A DNA stretch of 64,000 nucleotides from Saccharospirillum sp040881935 (GTDB taxonomy: Bacteria > Pseudomonadota > Gammaproteobacteria > Pseudomonadales > Natronospirillaceae): the NCBI RefSeq assembly GCF_040881935.1, contig NZ_JBBECH010000038.1, positions 1-64,000 of the forward strand, in the 5' to 3' direction. The notes beneath the pieces were generated by a model. It was not told where the DNA came from. It did not search any database and saw only the letters and a list, made by a program, of their open reading frames with translations. A program made the position numbers and the translations under genes. This document shows, piece by piece, positions 1 to 9,360 of this stretch (the first letter of the stretch is position 1; every line of letters starts with the position of its first letter).

Positions 1-84
1 CGTGTTGTATAACTTCCCCTGCGCCTGAGCTTTGCTCGGCGCACCAAGTTTCGGAATTCACATTGGCTGCATCGCCTTGAGCCC

Positions 85-197
85 GCGGCGGATGGCAGGG
101 CTGCTCCTGCGGGGGCGCCGTAAATACATCCATGTAGGCTTAACTTCGGCATCCATGCCTCAGATACCCCCGCAAAAGCAGCCCTGCCACCCGTCGC
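85..197 (-). repeat. Palindromic intergenic element, copy A (inverted orientation)
   Basis: Two 31-base arms (85-115 and 167-197) are complementary at 27 of 31 positions and enclose a 51-base core. Read on the minus strand, the core holds GCATGGATGC and then a block ending CATGGATGTATTTACGGCG. It matches the cores of the elements at 31675-31787 and 48531-48643 but is more diverged than those two are from each other. The arm sequence is unrelated to theirs. The rest of 1-253 shows no gene I can support. Confidence 0.75.
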
Positions 198-253
198 TAA
201 CCTATTGCGTACTCCGGAGTTTGAAGGGTAAGAACCAATCCAGCACACTGGGT

Positions 254-676
254 TCAACGAGTCGGATACCGATCAAAGGTCGGTGACTGCTCAACGCCTT
301 CAACCCAATGCGGTCGTTCCGACCAGAAAATGCGATCATCCGGCGTCACTTCAGGCTCACCATCCAGGCTGCCAGCCGGTACCACCAGAAACTTTCCGCT
401 GCGGTTCACGTAAGGCAGGCCAGACCCACAGGTCGCACAGAATTGCCGAGTCCAGTGCTTGGCCGTCGGCAATTCAAAGCGTTTGATCTGATCCTCACCC
501 TGCTCCCAGGTAATGGCATCCGGCACGGTAAACAAATTAGCGGCAAAGGCCGACCCGGTAGAGTGCCGGCATCTGTCGCAATGGCACAGATGAAAAGCCG
601 ACACCGGTCCGTTGACCACAAACCGAACCGCGCCACATAAACAGCCACCAGAGACGGCATTTAATGCATTAGTCAT
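254..676 (-). CDS. GFA-family (CENP-V/GFA domain) zinc protein
   Basis: A 140-residue single-domain protein of the GFA family, the fold of glutathione-dependent formaldehyde-activating enzyme and centromere protein V. Visible zinc ligands are Cys12 and Cys14 (GCLCGAVRF), Cys31, Cys33 and Cys36 (CHCDRC), and Cys80 and Cys83 (CATCGS); this is the complete family pattern and length. Most bacterial members are carbon-sulfur lyase-like or of unknown substrate, so a formaldehyde role should not be assumed. It stands alone, transcribed leftward. A core-less hairpin lies just upstream of its promoter region. Confidence 0.88.
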   Translation of the reverse strand: MTNALNAVSGGCLCGAVRFVVNGPVSAFHLCHCDRCRHSTGSAFAANLFTVPDAITWEQGEDQIKRFELPTAKHWTRQFCATCGSGLPYVNRSGKFLVVPAGSLDGEPEVTPDDRIFWSERPHWVEGVEQSPTFDRYPTR

Positions 677-727
677 TTTGAACCTCTTTTTTTGTATTGT
701 TCAAATTTAGTATAAACGCAGGGTCAA

Positions 728-766
728 GTGCTGGTCACCGGGTATGCCTATCCGGTGGCCGGGCAC
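728..766. repeat. Core-less hairpin resembling an arm of palindromic element C
   Basis: This 39-base imperfect palindrome starts GTGCTGG and ends CCGGGCAC. Its centre (738-755, CCGGGTATGCCTATCCGG) matches 16 of 18 bases of the left arm of the element at 48531-48643. It has no conserved core. It may be a remnant or a simpler relative of that family, or a plain hairpin between the GFA gene and the GNAT gene, which both read leftward. There is no T-run. Confidence 0.45.
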
Positions 767-801
767 GAACGAATGGCTAAACAGCCAACCAAACCAACAA
801 A

Positions 802-1311
802 CTAAACAAGCCGCGTCATAAACACACTGTTTGGGTCTTCTATATAATCGCCAAAGGGTAAACACACTTCAAAGCCGAAGCGGCTATACAGCGCTCGGGC
901 TGCTGTAAAATAGTCCATTGAGCCCGTCTCCAGACTGAGCCGATTCAGTTGCTGATCTTTGGCTTGGTCCAGCAAATGTTGCAGTAAATGCTGGGCCACG
1001 CCCTGGCGTCGAAAAGCCGCTGCGGTACGCATCGATTTGATTTCGCCGTGTTCGGCAGTCAATCGCTTTAACGCACTGCACCCAGCGAGGCATTCGCCCC
1101 GCCCTTCATTATCGGTTGCCCATAGCGTCCAGAAGGTGACGTCCGATTGTTTGAGACCATCCAGATCCAGCGCGTGCTTGCTTTCTGGCGGCGAGGTGGC
1201 GTTCATGTCCGCCAGATGCTCTTCCAACAGTAGCGCTATTTCAGGCCCGCTCAGATCATCGATCCGAATTCGGAAGTCTGGCTTGGTCGTCGGTGTCCTG
1301 ACGGTCATCAT
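802..1311 (-). CDS. GNAT-family N-acetyltransferase
   Basis: About 169 residues. The acetyl-CoA binding region is visible as RRQGVAQHLLQHLLDQA, followed by the family's C-terminal ALYSRFGFE motif. The substrate cannot be predicted. The open frame continues upstream to 1557, but the start at 1311 (or the next ATG at 1308) is preferred. The upstream 82 codons read as low-complexity non-family sequence and would overlap the divergent channel gene. The N-terminus therefore begins M-M-T-V-R or M-T-V-R. Confidence 0.82.
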   Translation of the reverse strand: MMTVRTPTTKPDFRIRIDDLSGPEIALLLEEHLADMNATSPPESKHALDLDGLKQSDVTFWTLWATDNEGRGECLAGCSALKRLTAEHGEIKSMRTAAAFRRQGVAQHLLQHLLDQAKDQQLNRLSLETGSMDYFTAARALYSRFGFEVCLPFGDYIEDPNSVFMTRLV

Positions 1312-1456
1312 GGGGCTCACTGTATTGGTCTCGTTGGGATGATTATTACTCGCTGCCAATAGGTGTGCAATCAGGTTTAAAGGCATCGGCAAACAAGACA
1401 ACCTCATCGAAACCAAGATAGACTGATCCACACTATTGTCTGGTTCGGATCCGGAA

Positions 1457-3997
1457 ATGTTCAAGCAATTACGAGTTAGGTCAGGGCTATGGATACTCGC
1501 CTTGTGTTTGCTCGTCAGCCCATGGGTTGTGGCAGAATACACGACTGATGCCAGCATCCAGCAAACCCTGGATCAGGTAAGCACGCAGACCAACCAGTTA
1601 AACCAGCGCCTGAGTTCCGTGCAACGACAGCATGATCGGCTGCTGACCAATGAAGCGGCGTTGAACGAGCACATCATAGCGCTGACCGGCAGCGGCCTGG
1701 TGTTTCGTGTTCTGCAGGAACAAAACATTAACCTGCCTAAGCTAGACTTCGATCCGGGGCTCTCTGACCTGATCGCCGATGCACGGCTGACACAGTTTAA
1801 CGTGAGCCAACAGCAGCAAGAGATCCAGGATAACCCCAACGACTACCCGGCCAATGTGCGACTGCCCGAATTGCAGGACCGCCTGCAAGAGCTAGTGGTG
1901 ACTGCCGTCAGTCTGCAGCAGGCCCAGCACGAGCTTACCGAGACGGCCGACCGCCTAAGGTCCAGCATTATTGAACAGTTGTTCTGGATTCCGAGCAACC
2001 CGGCGTTCAGTCTGAGCTGGTTCACCACTGCGCCTGGCGCTCTGGTGCAGCAACTTACCCGCCTGAATGATCAGTTCTCAGTCAGCCTGACTCCGGGTGA
2101 CCTGTCACTCTGGCATTGGTTGGGCGCCTTGCTTTTCCTGCCTGCTGTCGCCCTGTACTGGCTGCGCCCTCGTTTAAAGACAGCGCTGGCGACAACGTTG
2201 AAGACCGGTACGGCCGCCTTCTACCTGCCTACACCTCAAACAGGGTCAACAGCGGAAGCAGAAACCGCAGGTTCCAATCCCTTGTCCACACTGCTGGCGC
2301 TGGCCTTGACTGCGGCGATCACGGCACCGGTCAGCCTGACTTTGCTGGCGATCGGCAACTTGTTTTCCGGCCCCCAGGCACCTAACACCCTGGTGCTCGG
2401 CCCCGCCCTTACCGCCATCGCGCTAAGCTTGTTTGTCGTACAATTCTTACGCAGAATCCTGGCACCCGGACAAGTCGCTGAGGTCGATTTTCAATGGCCA
2501 GACAAGGCCCGCCAAACACTGCATACCTTTGTTCGGCATTTTGCCTGCGTTCTGCTGCCTACCAGCGCCGTGTTAACGCTGGCTGTTCAGCAAGGGGCTG
2601 CGCTGAGCAATGATGTACTGGGGCCGGTCATACTGATTGTAGCGAGTGCCCTGGTTGCCTATTTCTTTCGCATGCTGCTGAAACAGCTACCGTCTGGTTT
2701 CGCACCGGCCGGTGTGCGCTGGATGCTCAACCTGGTTCTGGTGTTGCTGCCGCTGAGCCTGGTGGTGCTGACATTGACCGGTTATTACTACACCAGCTTG
2801 CAGCTGACCGGGCGCTTCCTGGCCACTTTTTATGTCCTCAGTGGTTGGGTGATCGCAGAGGCCAGCGCACGCCGGGCCATTGAGGTATCCAGTAACCGGC
2901 TTCGCCTGCAACGGGAAGCCGAAATACAGGTGTTACGAGAGCAGCGTGACGCACAACGAGCCAAAGATCCGGACAAACTTCAGGAACCTTTACCCGATAT
3001 GACAGCAGAGCTGCGTCAGGTGCGGCAACAGACCCAGCGTCTGGTTCGCTTTCTGCTGCTGACCGGTTTTGGCGGCTTGCTGTATTGGGTCTGGGCGGAT
3101 CTGGTGGGGGTATTTGGCTATCTCGACTCACTGGTTATCTGGCAGTACGGCACGGCTGAAAGCCCGGGTAGCATGAGCCTGTTGGACTTGGCGTCATTTT
3201 TCTTCATCGTCTTACTGTCGCTGTTTCTCGCTGCCAATCTGCCTGGCCTGCTGGAGATGCTGGTGCTTTCCAGGCTCAGTTTGCGGCAAGGCAGCGCCTA
3301 TGCCATAACCACGCTGCTCAACTACATCCTTACCGGCATTGGTCTGGTACTGGCGTTGTCGAGCCTGGGGGTCAGCTGGGACAAACTGCAGTGGCTGGTG
3401 GCTGCACTCAGTGTCGGGCTCGGCTTTGGGTTGCAGGAGATATTTGCCAACTTCGTATCCGGGCTGATCCTCTTGTTCGAACGGCCCATACGCATCGGTG
3501 ATATCGTAACCCTGGGTGATTTATCGGGCGTGGTCCGTCAGATCCGCATTCGTGCCACCACCATTACCGATTTTGACCGCAAAGACATCATCGTACCCAA
3601 CAAAACCTTTGTCACCGACCAGCTCATTAACTGGTCGCTCACCGACACGGTGACCCGGGTCATCGTACGGGTAGGCGTTGCCTACGGTTCAGATCTCGAT
3701 AAAACACGGGCACTCTTGCTCAGTGCCGCGAAGGCAAACCCCCGCGTACTGGACGAACCGGAACCCCAGGTTCTGTTTCTCAATTTTGGTGCCAGCACGC
3801 TTGACCATGAATTACGCATTCATGTGAAAGAACTTCAGGACAGAAACCCAGCAATCGACGAAATTAACCGCTACATCGACCGGGAATTCAAACGGGCGGA
3901 TATCGAGATTGCGTTTCAGCAAATCGACATTCACCTGCGCAACGGCGAAGGCTTGGACAAACTGATCAGCCGCCAACCGCCTCAATCAAGCCAGTGA
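1457..3997 (+). CDS. Large MscS-family mechanosensitive channel (MscK/YbiO-like)
   Basis: About 846 residues. The ATG at 1457 is chosen over a TTG at 1436 because it opens directly on a signal peptide (MFKQLRV, then a hydrophobic run ending VVA). Next comes a periplasmic helical or coiled-coil region (residues about 30-190), several membrane segments (about 200-620), and the MscS pore helix and beta domain (about 640-740). Pore motif: VGLGFGLQEIFANFVSG. Beta-domain motifs: ERPIRIGDIV and IIVPNKTFVTDQLINWS. A C-terminal domain closes the protein. The length lies between YbiO and the larger MscK. Likely an inner-membrane osmotic safety valve, consistent with a salt-fluctuating habitat. Confidence 0.9.
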   Translation: MFKQLRVRSGLWILALCLLVSPWVVAEYTTDASIQQTLDQVSTQTNQLNQRLSSVQRQHDRLLTNEAALNEHIIALTGSGLVFRVLQEQNINLPKLDFDPGLSDLIADARLTQFNVSQQQQEIQDNPNDYPANVRLPELQDRLQELVVTAVSLQQAQHELTETADRLRSSIIEQLFWIPSNPAFSLSWFTTAPGALVQQLTRLNDQFSVSLTPGDLSLWHWLGALLFLPAVALYWLRPRLKTALATTLKTGTAAFYLPTPQTGSTAEAETAGSNPLSTLLALALTAAITAPVSLTLLAIGNLFSGPQAPNTLVLGPALTAIALSLFVVQFLRRILAPGQVAEVDFQWPDKARQTLHTFVRHFACVLLPTSAVLTLAVQQGAALSNDVLGPVILIVASALVAYFFRMLLKQLPSGFAPAGVRWMLNLVLVLLPLSLVVLTLTGYYYTSLQLTGRFLATFYVLSGWVIAEASARRAIEVSSNRLRLQREAEIQVLREQRDAQRAKDPDKLQEPLPDMTAELRQVRQQTQRLVRFLLLTGFGGLLYWVWADLVGVFGYLDSLVIWQYGTAESPGSMSLLDLASFFFIVLLSLFLAANLPGLLEMLVLSRLSLRQGSAYAITTLLNYILTGIGLVLALSSLGVSWDKLQWLVAALSVGLGFGLQEIFANFVSGLILLFERPIRIGDIVTLGDLSGVVRQIRIRATTITDFDRKDIIVPNKTFVTDQLINWSLTDTVTRVIVRVGVAYGSDLDKTRALLLSAAKANPRVLDEPEPQVLFLNFGASTLDHELRIHVKELQDRNPAIDEINRYIDREFKRADIEIAFQQIDIHLRNGEGLDKLISRQPPQSSQ

Positions 3998-4003
3998 ATT
4001 CGC

Positions 4004-5665
4004 CTACTCACCGGCCAAAATCCAGGATGCTGCCTTTTCGGCGATCATCAGCGTCGGTGAGTTGGTATTGCCGCTGACGATGGTGGGCATGATACCCGCA
4101 TCCACGACGCGCAAGCCGTTCACGCCCCACACCTTCAGATGGGCATCCACCACTGCCAGCGGGTCGTCGGCCACGCCCATCTTGGTGGTGCCGACCGGGT
4201 GGAAAATGGTGGTGCCAATGTCGCCAGCCAACTGCACCAGTTCTTCGTCACTTTGGTATTCAAGACCTGGCTTTATTTCCTGTGGTTGGTATTTGGCGAA
4301 GGCTGGTTGGGCGGCAATGCGACGGGTTACCCGCAGCGAATCAGCGGCCACTTTGCGGTCTTCTTCGGAGCTGAGGTAATTCGGGCTGATGGCCGGTGCC
4401 TTGTGTGGATCCGCACTGCGAATCTGAACCCGGCCGCGGCTGGTCGGGTTGAGGTTGCAAACACTTGCGGTGATCGCCGGGTAACGGTGCAATGGCTGGC
4501 CAAACGCATCGAGGCTCAGCGGTTGTACGTGATACTCAAGATTAGGGTGCTCGTAACCGGGCGAGCTGCGGGTAAAAGCACCCAATTGTGACGGTGCCAT
4601 ACTCATCGGGCCAGATCGGGTGAGCAGATACTCAAGCCCGATGCGAGCTTTGCCCAGCCAGGAACTGGCCATGGTATTCAGGGTTTGGGCACCGCTGACG
4701 CGATAGACTGACCGAATCTGCAAATGGTCCTGAAGGTTTTCGCCGACACCGGGCAAATCTTTCACCACATCGATACCGTTAGTCTGAGACAGAATGGCCG
4801 GGCCAATACCCGATACCTGCAACAACTGCGGCGACCCGATGGCACCGGCCGACAGTACTACTTCGCGTCGTACCCGGACAGACCGCGCCTGTCCATCCCG
4901 TTCAACGTTAACGCCCACGCATTTTGGTTGCCCATGAGGGTCGGTTTCAACCTCCAGTTTCAGCACCTGCGTTGAATGCCAGACACTCAGGTTCGAACGA
5001 TGACTAACCCCCCGCAAAAACGCCTTGGCCGTGTTCCAGCGCCAACCCCGGCGCTGGTTGACCTCGAAATAGTCGACCCCTTCGTTGCAGCCGCGATTGA
5101 AGTCTCGGGTGTAAGGAATGCCAGCCTGCACCATAGCCGCCGCAAAATCATCCAACACCGGCCATTTAAGGCGTTGCTTTTCAATGCGCCACTCACCGCC
5201 ATGGCCGTGAAAATCACGGTGATTTTCATCGGCATCGGCACCGGGATCCATCCGGTAATGGTTTTCGTGGCGCATAAAATCCGGCAAGCAGTTTTCCCAG
5301 CGCCAGGCGTCATCCCCAACAGACCGGGCCCAAGCATCGTAATCACGTGCCTGACCGCGCATGTAGATCATGCCGTTGATGCTTGAGCAGCCGCCCAGGG
5401 TTTTACCTCGGGGGTATATCAGGGCGCGGCCGTTCAGCCCACTATCCGGCTCGGTGCGATACAGCCAGTCGGTGCGTGGGTTGTTGATGCAATAGAGATA
5501 ACCGACTGGAATGTGAATCCAGTGATAATTATCGCGACCACCGGCTTCGATCAGCAACACGCGGTTGCTGGGGTCTGCACTGAGCCGATTGGCCAGCAGA
5601 CAGCCGGCGGTGCCTGCCCCGACAACGATGTAATCGAAGACATCGCCAGATAAAGACTGTGACAT
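4004..5665 (-). CDS. GMC-family FAD-dependent oxidoreductase (choline dehydrogenase-like)
   Basis: 553 residues, the usual length of the family. The N-terminal FAD motif is IVVGAGTAGCLLANRL, with EAGG at the end of the next strand. The GMC signature PRGKTLGGCSSINGMIYMRG follows. The C-terminal substrate domain carries the catalytic pair His489 (FHPVGTTKMG) and Asn533 (SGNTNSPT), 44 residues apart as expected. It oxidises an alcohol and passes electrons to FAD. Choline, another alcohol, or an aliphatic alcohol are all possible, because no betaine genes are adjacent. The ribosome site GGAGAGGG precedes the ATG. Confidence 0.88.
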   Translation of the reverse strand: MSQSLSGDVFDYIVVGAGTAGCLLANRLSADPSNRVLLIEAGGRDNYHWIHIPVGYLYCINNPRTDWLYRTEPDSGLNGRALIYPRGKTLGGCSSINGMIYMRGQARDYDAWARSVGDDAWRWENCLPDFMRHENHYRMDPGADADENHRDFHGHGGEWRIEKQRLKWPVLDDFAAAMVQAGIPYTRDFNRGCNEGVDYFEVNQRRGWRWNTAKAFLRGVSHRSNLSVWHSTQVLKLEVETDPHGQPKCVGVNVERDGQARSVRVRREVVLSAGAIGSPQLLQVSGIGPAILSQTNGIDVVKDLPGVGENLQDHLQIRSVYRVSGAQTLNTMASSWLGKARIGLEYLLTRSGPMSMAPSQLGAFTRSSPGYEHPNLEYHVQPLSLDAFGQPLHRYPAITASVCNLNPTSRGRVQIRSADPHKAPAISPNYLSSEEDRKVAADSLRVTRRIAAQPAFAKYQPQEIKPGLEYQSDEELVQLAGDIGTTIFHPVGTTKMGVADDPLAVVDAHLKVWGVNGLRVVDAGIMPTIVSGNTNSPTLMIAEKAASWILAGE

Positions 5666-5676
5666 GAACCCTCTCC

Positions 5677-5695
5677 GGGCGCTTTGGTAGCGCCC
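5677..5695. other. GC-rich hairpin next to the GMC oxidoreductase ribosome site
   Basis: GGGCGCT at 5677-5683 pairs perfectly with AGCGCCC at 5689-5695 around a 5-base loop. In the leftward transcript its 3' side directly abuts the GGAGAGGG ribosome site of the oxidoreductase gene. It could affect translation or stabilise the mRNA end. It lacks the U-run of an intrinsic terminator. Confidence 0.4.
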
Positions 5696-5763
5696 AGCTT
5701 AACCCGCATAAAGACTTTGACCATCGAACAATAGTAGGACGTTCAACGCCCCGATCACCTCGT

Positions 5764-6774
5764 TCAGGCAAATACCTGATCCAGCCTCGCCTTGTACGCT
5801 GCCCGTGCACGGTCTTCCATCCAGGCGCCGTCGAAACCATTTAGCAGCAGCGTATGCAGTTGATCGCGGTCGATCAGCCCATGGTTAATTAGCGCACGGT
5901 AGTTGTCATTGACGTAACCGCCAAAGTAGGCCGGATCGTCGGAGTTGATGGTGGCCTTGAGGCCCGCAGCCAGCATGGCCGGAATCGGATGCTGTTTCAG
6001 ATCGTCGATGACCTGAAGCTTGTGATTCGACAAGGGGCACACGGTCAGTGTGTAGCCGCGCTCTACCAGTACCTTAACCAGCGCCGGGTCTTCCATCGCG
6101 CGATTGCCATGGTCGATCCGGTCCACTTTTAGCAGGTCTATTGCCTGCCAGACATACTCCGGCGGGCCCTCTTCACCGGCGTGCACGGTGATGATCAGCC
6201 CCAGTTCACGGCAGCGGGCAAAGACACGCGCAAACTTCTCAGGCGGATGCCCTTTCTCGCCGGAATCCAGCCCCACAGCATGAATTCGATCCAGGTACGG
6301 CTCGGCGATAGCCAGGGTTTCAAATGCGCTTTCTTCGGACAGGTGCCGGAGAAACGACATGATCAGCCGGAAACTGATACCAAATTCAAGCTCACCCTGT
6401 TGCAGCGCCCTTTCGATGCCATTGAGCACAGTTTCAAAGGCAATGCCCCGCTCCAGATGCGCCTGAGGGTCAAACATGACTTCGGTATGAACCACATTGT
6501 CGGCATGAATGCGTTTGAGATAGGCAAAAGTCAGGTCATAAAAATCCTGCTCGGTTTGCAACACCGACATGCCCTGGTAGTACAGATCCAGAAACTCCTG
6601 CAAGTTGCCAAACTGGTAGGCCTGCCTTACCGCTTCGATATCAGCATAGGGCAATGTAATACCATTACGTTCGGCCAGTGCAAACATAAGCTCTGGCTCC
6701 AGGCTACCTTCAATGTGCAAGTGCAGTTCCACCTTGGGCGCCTGGTCTGCAAGTTCGGCTAAAGAAACGGTCAT
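5764..6774 (-). CDS. Adenine deaminase (adenosine deaminase superfamily, Aah1/PA0148-like)
   Basis: 336 residues from the ATG at 6774; a GTG at 6786 would add four. Zinc and catalytic motifs: HLHIEGSLEP, HAGEEGPPEYVW with the proton-donor Glu, DHGNRAMED, and NSDDPAYFGGYV. The stretch LEPELMFALAERNGI and the EGPPEY/AYFGGY signatures match the adenine-deaminase branch of this superfamily rather than classical Add. It would convert adenine to hypoxanthine in the cytoplasm for purine salvage, in line with the nucleoside hydrolase and ribokinase pair at 34-36 kb. The specificity call is from family resemblance. Confidence 0.85.
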   Translation of the reverse strand: MTVSLAELADQAPKVELHLHIEGSLEPELMFALAERNGITLPYADIEAVRQAYQFGNLQEFLDLYYQGMSVLQTEQDFYDLTFAYLKRIHADNVVHTEVMFDPQAHLERGIAFETVLNGIERALQQGELEFGISFRLIMSFLRHLSEESAFETLAIAEPYLDRIHAVGLDSGEKGHPPEKFARVFARCRELGLIITVHAGEEGPPEYVWQAIDLLKVDRIDHGNRAMEDPALVKVLVERGYTLTVCPLSNHKLQVIDDLKQHPIPAMLAAGLKATINSDDPAYFGGYVNDNYRALINHGLIDRDQLHTLLLNGFDGAWMEDRARAAYKARLDQVFA

Positions 6775-6874
6775 AATACGATCCACTTTCGATGTCTTAT
6801 TAGTAAGTCACTTTGGGTAAGTTTGGACTTTTCACCCAAACGAGTGCCAGGTGACTGGTGCGTACGACTGACAT

Positions 6875-7846
6875 TCAGGCAACGCTTGACTGGGTTTGTG
6901 TTTGTCCCCGGTATTCGCCGCTGAAATAATGATCGGCGATGGCCTGGTGCAATTCGTTGAACGAGATTTGCAGTGTATCGACAAAATCATGCAGCAAATC
7001 CGGTGTATGCGCCATTTTTTCCATGTTGGCATTGACCAGGCGCGGTAGCAAATCATCCACGAGTGCCTGCACCTCCTCATGACGTGGCAGATCTTCCAGT
7101 TCAAAAGAGAGCTGCCCCAGGCAACTGGCCACAGCACGCGGAAAGAATTCGTCCTGCAGTAAAAAGCGCAACACGTCCGGCCCTCGCACCCGCAAGCGAA
7201 CTTGTTGACGGTACATCTGATAGCCGGTCAGGGATTTCAGCACGCTCATCCACTGCAGATTCTCAAAGGGCGTCAGATCATCCGGGCTGCGGGGCAGCAG
7301 GTTAGCCGAGCGCACATCAATGATGCGCGTCGTCATATCGGCTCGCTCCAGGTTCCGGCCGAGCATCAGAAAGGTGTGTACCTGGGTGTGGCTTAATGAG
7401 CCTTCGATCAACCCGTTGATGGCCTGACAACTGCGAATCACGCGTTTCAAAAAAGCATCCCGCTTGCGCGAGGTGATACCGGCTTCAACCTGCTTAAGCG
7501 TATCCAGATAGAGTGTATTCAACTCCTCCCAGACCTCGCGGGGCATAATATCACGCGTGGTGCGCAGGTTTTCCCGTGCCGACTCCAGCGACGAAATAAT
7601 CGACCCCGAATAATGCAGATCGACGCACAGAAAATTCAATACATTGTCGGCACTGCGTGTTTCATAATGCTCATCGAACAGTTCTTCGGCACCGGTAATG
7701 GTGACCAGCGAATCCCAGTCGAGCCGGGTAGTGCGGGGAAAATCGAGCAGAAGATTACTGGTCACGTTAATCAACCGTGCAGTATCTTCCGCACGTTCCA
7801 GATAACGCGCCAGCCAGTAAATATTTTCAGCAACACGAGAAAGCAT
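6875..7846 (-). CDS. Alpha-E domain protein (DUF403)
   Basis: 323 residues consisting of a single all-helical alpha-E domain, opening with MLSRVAENIYWLARYLERAEDTARL, a signature of the family. It is strongly basic/acidic with no membrane segment, so cytosolic. Last gene of the leftward cluster, 36 bases after the ATP-grasp gene, with a good ribosome site (GAGGTGATCT). Alpha-E proteins have no known catalytic activity. They almost always sit beside, or fused to, circularly permuted ATP-grasp proteins, and are presumed partners or carriers in a peptide-ligation reaction. The fused version is encoded at 14036-16651. Confidence 0.9.
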   Translation of the reverse strand: MLSRVAENIYWLARYLERAEDTARLINVTSNLLLDFPRTTRLDWDSLVTITGAEELFDEHYETRSADNVLNFLCVDLHYSGSIISSLESARENLRTTRDIMPREVWEELNTLYLDTLKQVEAGITSRKRDAFLKRVIRSCQAINGLIEGSLSHTQVHTFLMLGRNLERADMTTRIIDVRSANLLPRSPDDLTPFENLQWMSVLKSLTGYQMYRQQVRLRVRGPDVLRFLLQDEFFPRAVASCLGQLSFELEDLPRHEEVQALVDDLLPRLVNANMEKMAHTPDLLHDFVDTLQISFNELHQAIADHYFSGEYRGQTQTQSSVA

Positions 7847-7882
7847 AGATCACCTCGTTTTGGTCCGTACTATCAAGACGCA

Positions 7883-9334
7883 TCAATTCAAGTCCACAAT
7901 CCAGGTGTCTTTACTGCCGCCACCCTGAGACGAATTCACCACCAGTGACCCCTTGGTCAGCGCGACCCGGGTCAAACCACCGGTAGTGACGTAGGTGCTG
8001 TCCTTTCCGGACAGTATAAAAGGTCGCAGATCAACGTGGCGGGGTTCCAGCTGATCATCAATCAGTGTAGGCGTTGTCGACAATTTAAGCGTTGGTTGTG
8101 CCATGTAATTGCGCGGATCGGCCTTGATCAGTTCAGCGAATTTTTCGCGCTCTTTTTTGGTTGAATGCGGGCCGACCAACATGCCATAACCGCCCGACTC
8201 GTTGGCGGGTTTTACCACCAGTTCATGCAGATGATCGAGCACATAACGACGGTCATCCTCGCGCATGCACAGATAGCTTGGCACGTTGGCCAACAACGGT
8301 TCCTGATCCAGATAATATCGAATGATTTCGGGCACAAAGGCATAAACAACCTTGTCATCCGCCACGCCTGCCCCCGGTGCATTCACCAGAGCCACTTTCC
8401 CACTTCGCCAGGCGCGCATTAGGCCGGGTACACCCAGTGTCGATTCCGGGTGAAACACTTCCGGGTCCAGAAACAAATCGTCAACCCGCCGATAAATCAC
8501 ATCCACACGTTTCAGACCGTTCACGGTCAGCATGTGCACCACATCATCGTCATCGACCACCAGATCAGAGCCTTCAACCAGCTCCACACCCATCTGCTGA
8601 GCCAGATAGGAGTGCTCAAAATAGGCCGAATTATAGATGCCCGGCGTCATCACAACGATTTGCGGGTCATCGCCGGGCCGGGGCGACATAGAGGCCAGCA
8701 TGTCGTAAAGCTGACCGGTGTAGTCGTCCACGGGCTGAATTTTTCCGGTCGCGAACAGTTCAGGCAAAATGCGCTTGGTGACGTTGCGGTTTTCCAGCAT
8801 GTAGGACACACCGGATGGTACCCGCAAATTGTCTTCCAGCACGTACAGTGTGCCGTCGATGTCGCGCACCAGATCCGAACCACAAATATGAGCCCAAACA
8901 TTGTTAGGTGGGTTAATCCCCACGCATTGTTTGCGAAAGTTGGCAGAATGCGCCAGTACTTCAGCCGGAAACACCTTGTCACGAATAATCTTCTGTTCGT
9001 GATACAGATCGTTGATAAACATGTTCAGGGCTTCGACGCGTTGTTTCAGACCAGCTTCGGTTCGCTGCCATTCATCGAGCGGGATGATTCTGGGCACAAT
9101 ATCGAAAGGCCAGGCGCGGTCGATCATGTTCCCTTCGGAATAGACGGTGAAGGTGATGCCCATCACCTGAATCGCCACTTCCGAGGCGTTTTTCAGTTCG
9201 GCCAGTTCGCGGCCACCGAGCTCAGCGAGATAATCACACAACATTTCTGCAGCCGGATGTGGCACGCCGGGTCGAGCCATCAGCTCATCATAAAAACCCT
9301 TACAGGCGTATGCCGACCAATTTATTTTACTCAT
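7883..9334 (-). CDS. Circularly permuted type 2 ATP-grasp protein
   Basis: 483 residues, full length for the family. Conserved stretches: ALNMFINDLYHEQKIIRD, the nucleotide-site region YVLEDNLRVPSGVSYMLENR, VVMTPGIYNSAYFEHSYLAQ, and VVKPANESGGYGMLVGP. ATP-grasp enzymes join a carboxylate to an amine through an acyl-phosphate. The permuted type 2 class is predicted to make amide or peptide bonds, with unknown substrate. The ribosome site AGGAG lies 9 bases before the ATG. It is cotranscribed with the transglutaminase giant upstream and the alpha-E gene downstream. It resembles the first half of the protein at 14036-16651 but is a separate lineage. Confidence 0.9.
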   Translation of the reverse strand: MSKINWSAYACKGFYDELMARPGVPHPAAEMLCDYLAELGGRELAELKNASEVAIQVMGITFTVYSEGNMIDRAWPFDIVPRIIPLDEWQRTEAGLKQRVEALNMFINDLYHEQKIIRDKVFPAEVLAHSANFRKQCVGINPPNNVWAHICGSDLVRDIDGTLYVLEDNLRVPSGVSYMLENRNVTKRILPELFATGKIQPVDDYTGQLYDMLASMSPRPGDDPQIVVMTPGIYNSAYFEHSYLAQQMGVELVEGSDLVVDDDDVVHMLTVNGLKRVDVIYRRVDDLFLDPEVFHPESTLGVPGLMRAWRSGKVALVNAPGAGVADDKVVYAFVPEIIRYYLDQEPLLANVPSYLCMREDDRRYVLDHLHELVVKPANESGGYGMLVGPHSTKKEREKFAELIKADPRNYMAQPTLKLSTTPTLIDDQLEPRHVDLRPFILSGKDSTYVTTGGLTRVALTKGSLVVNSSQGGGSKDTWIVDLN

Positions 9335-9360
9335 CGATGGTGTCTCCTTTACGCGCCCGT

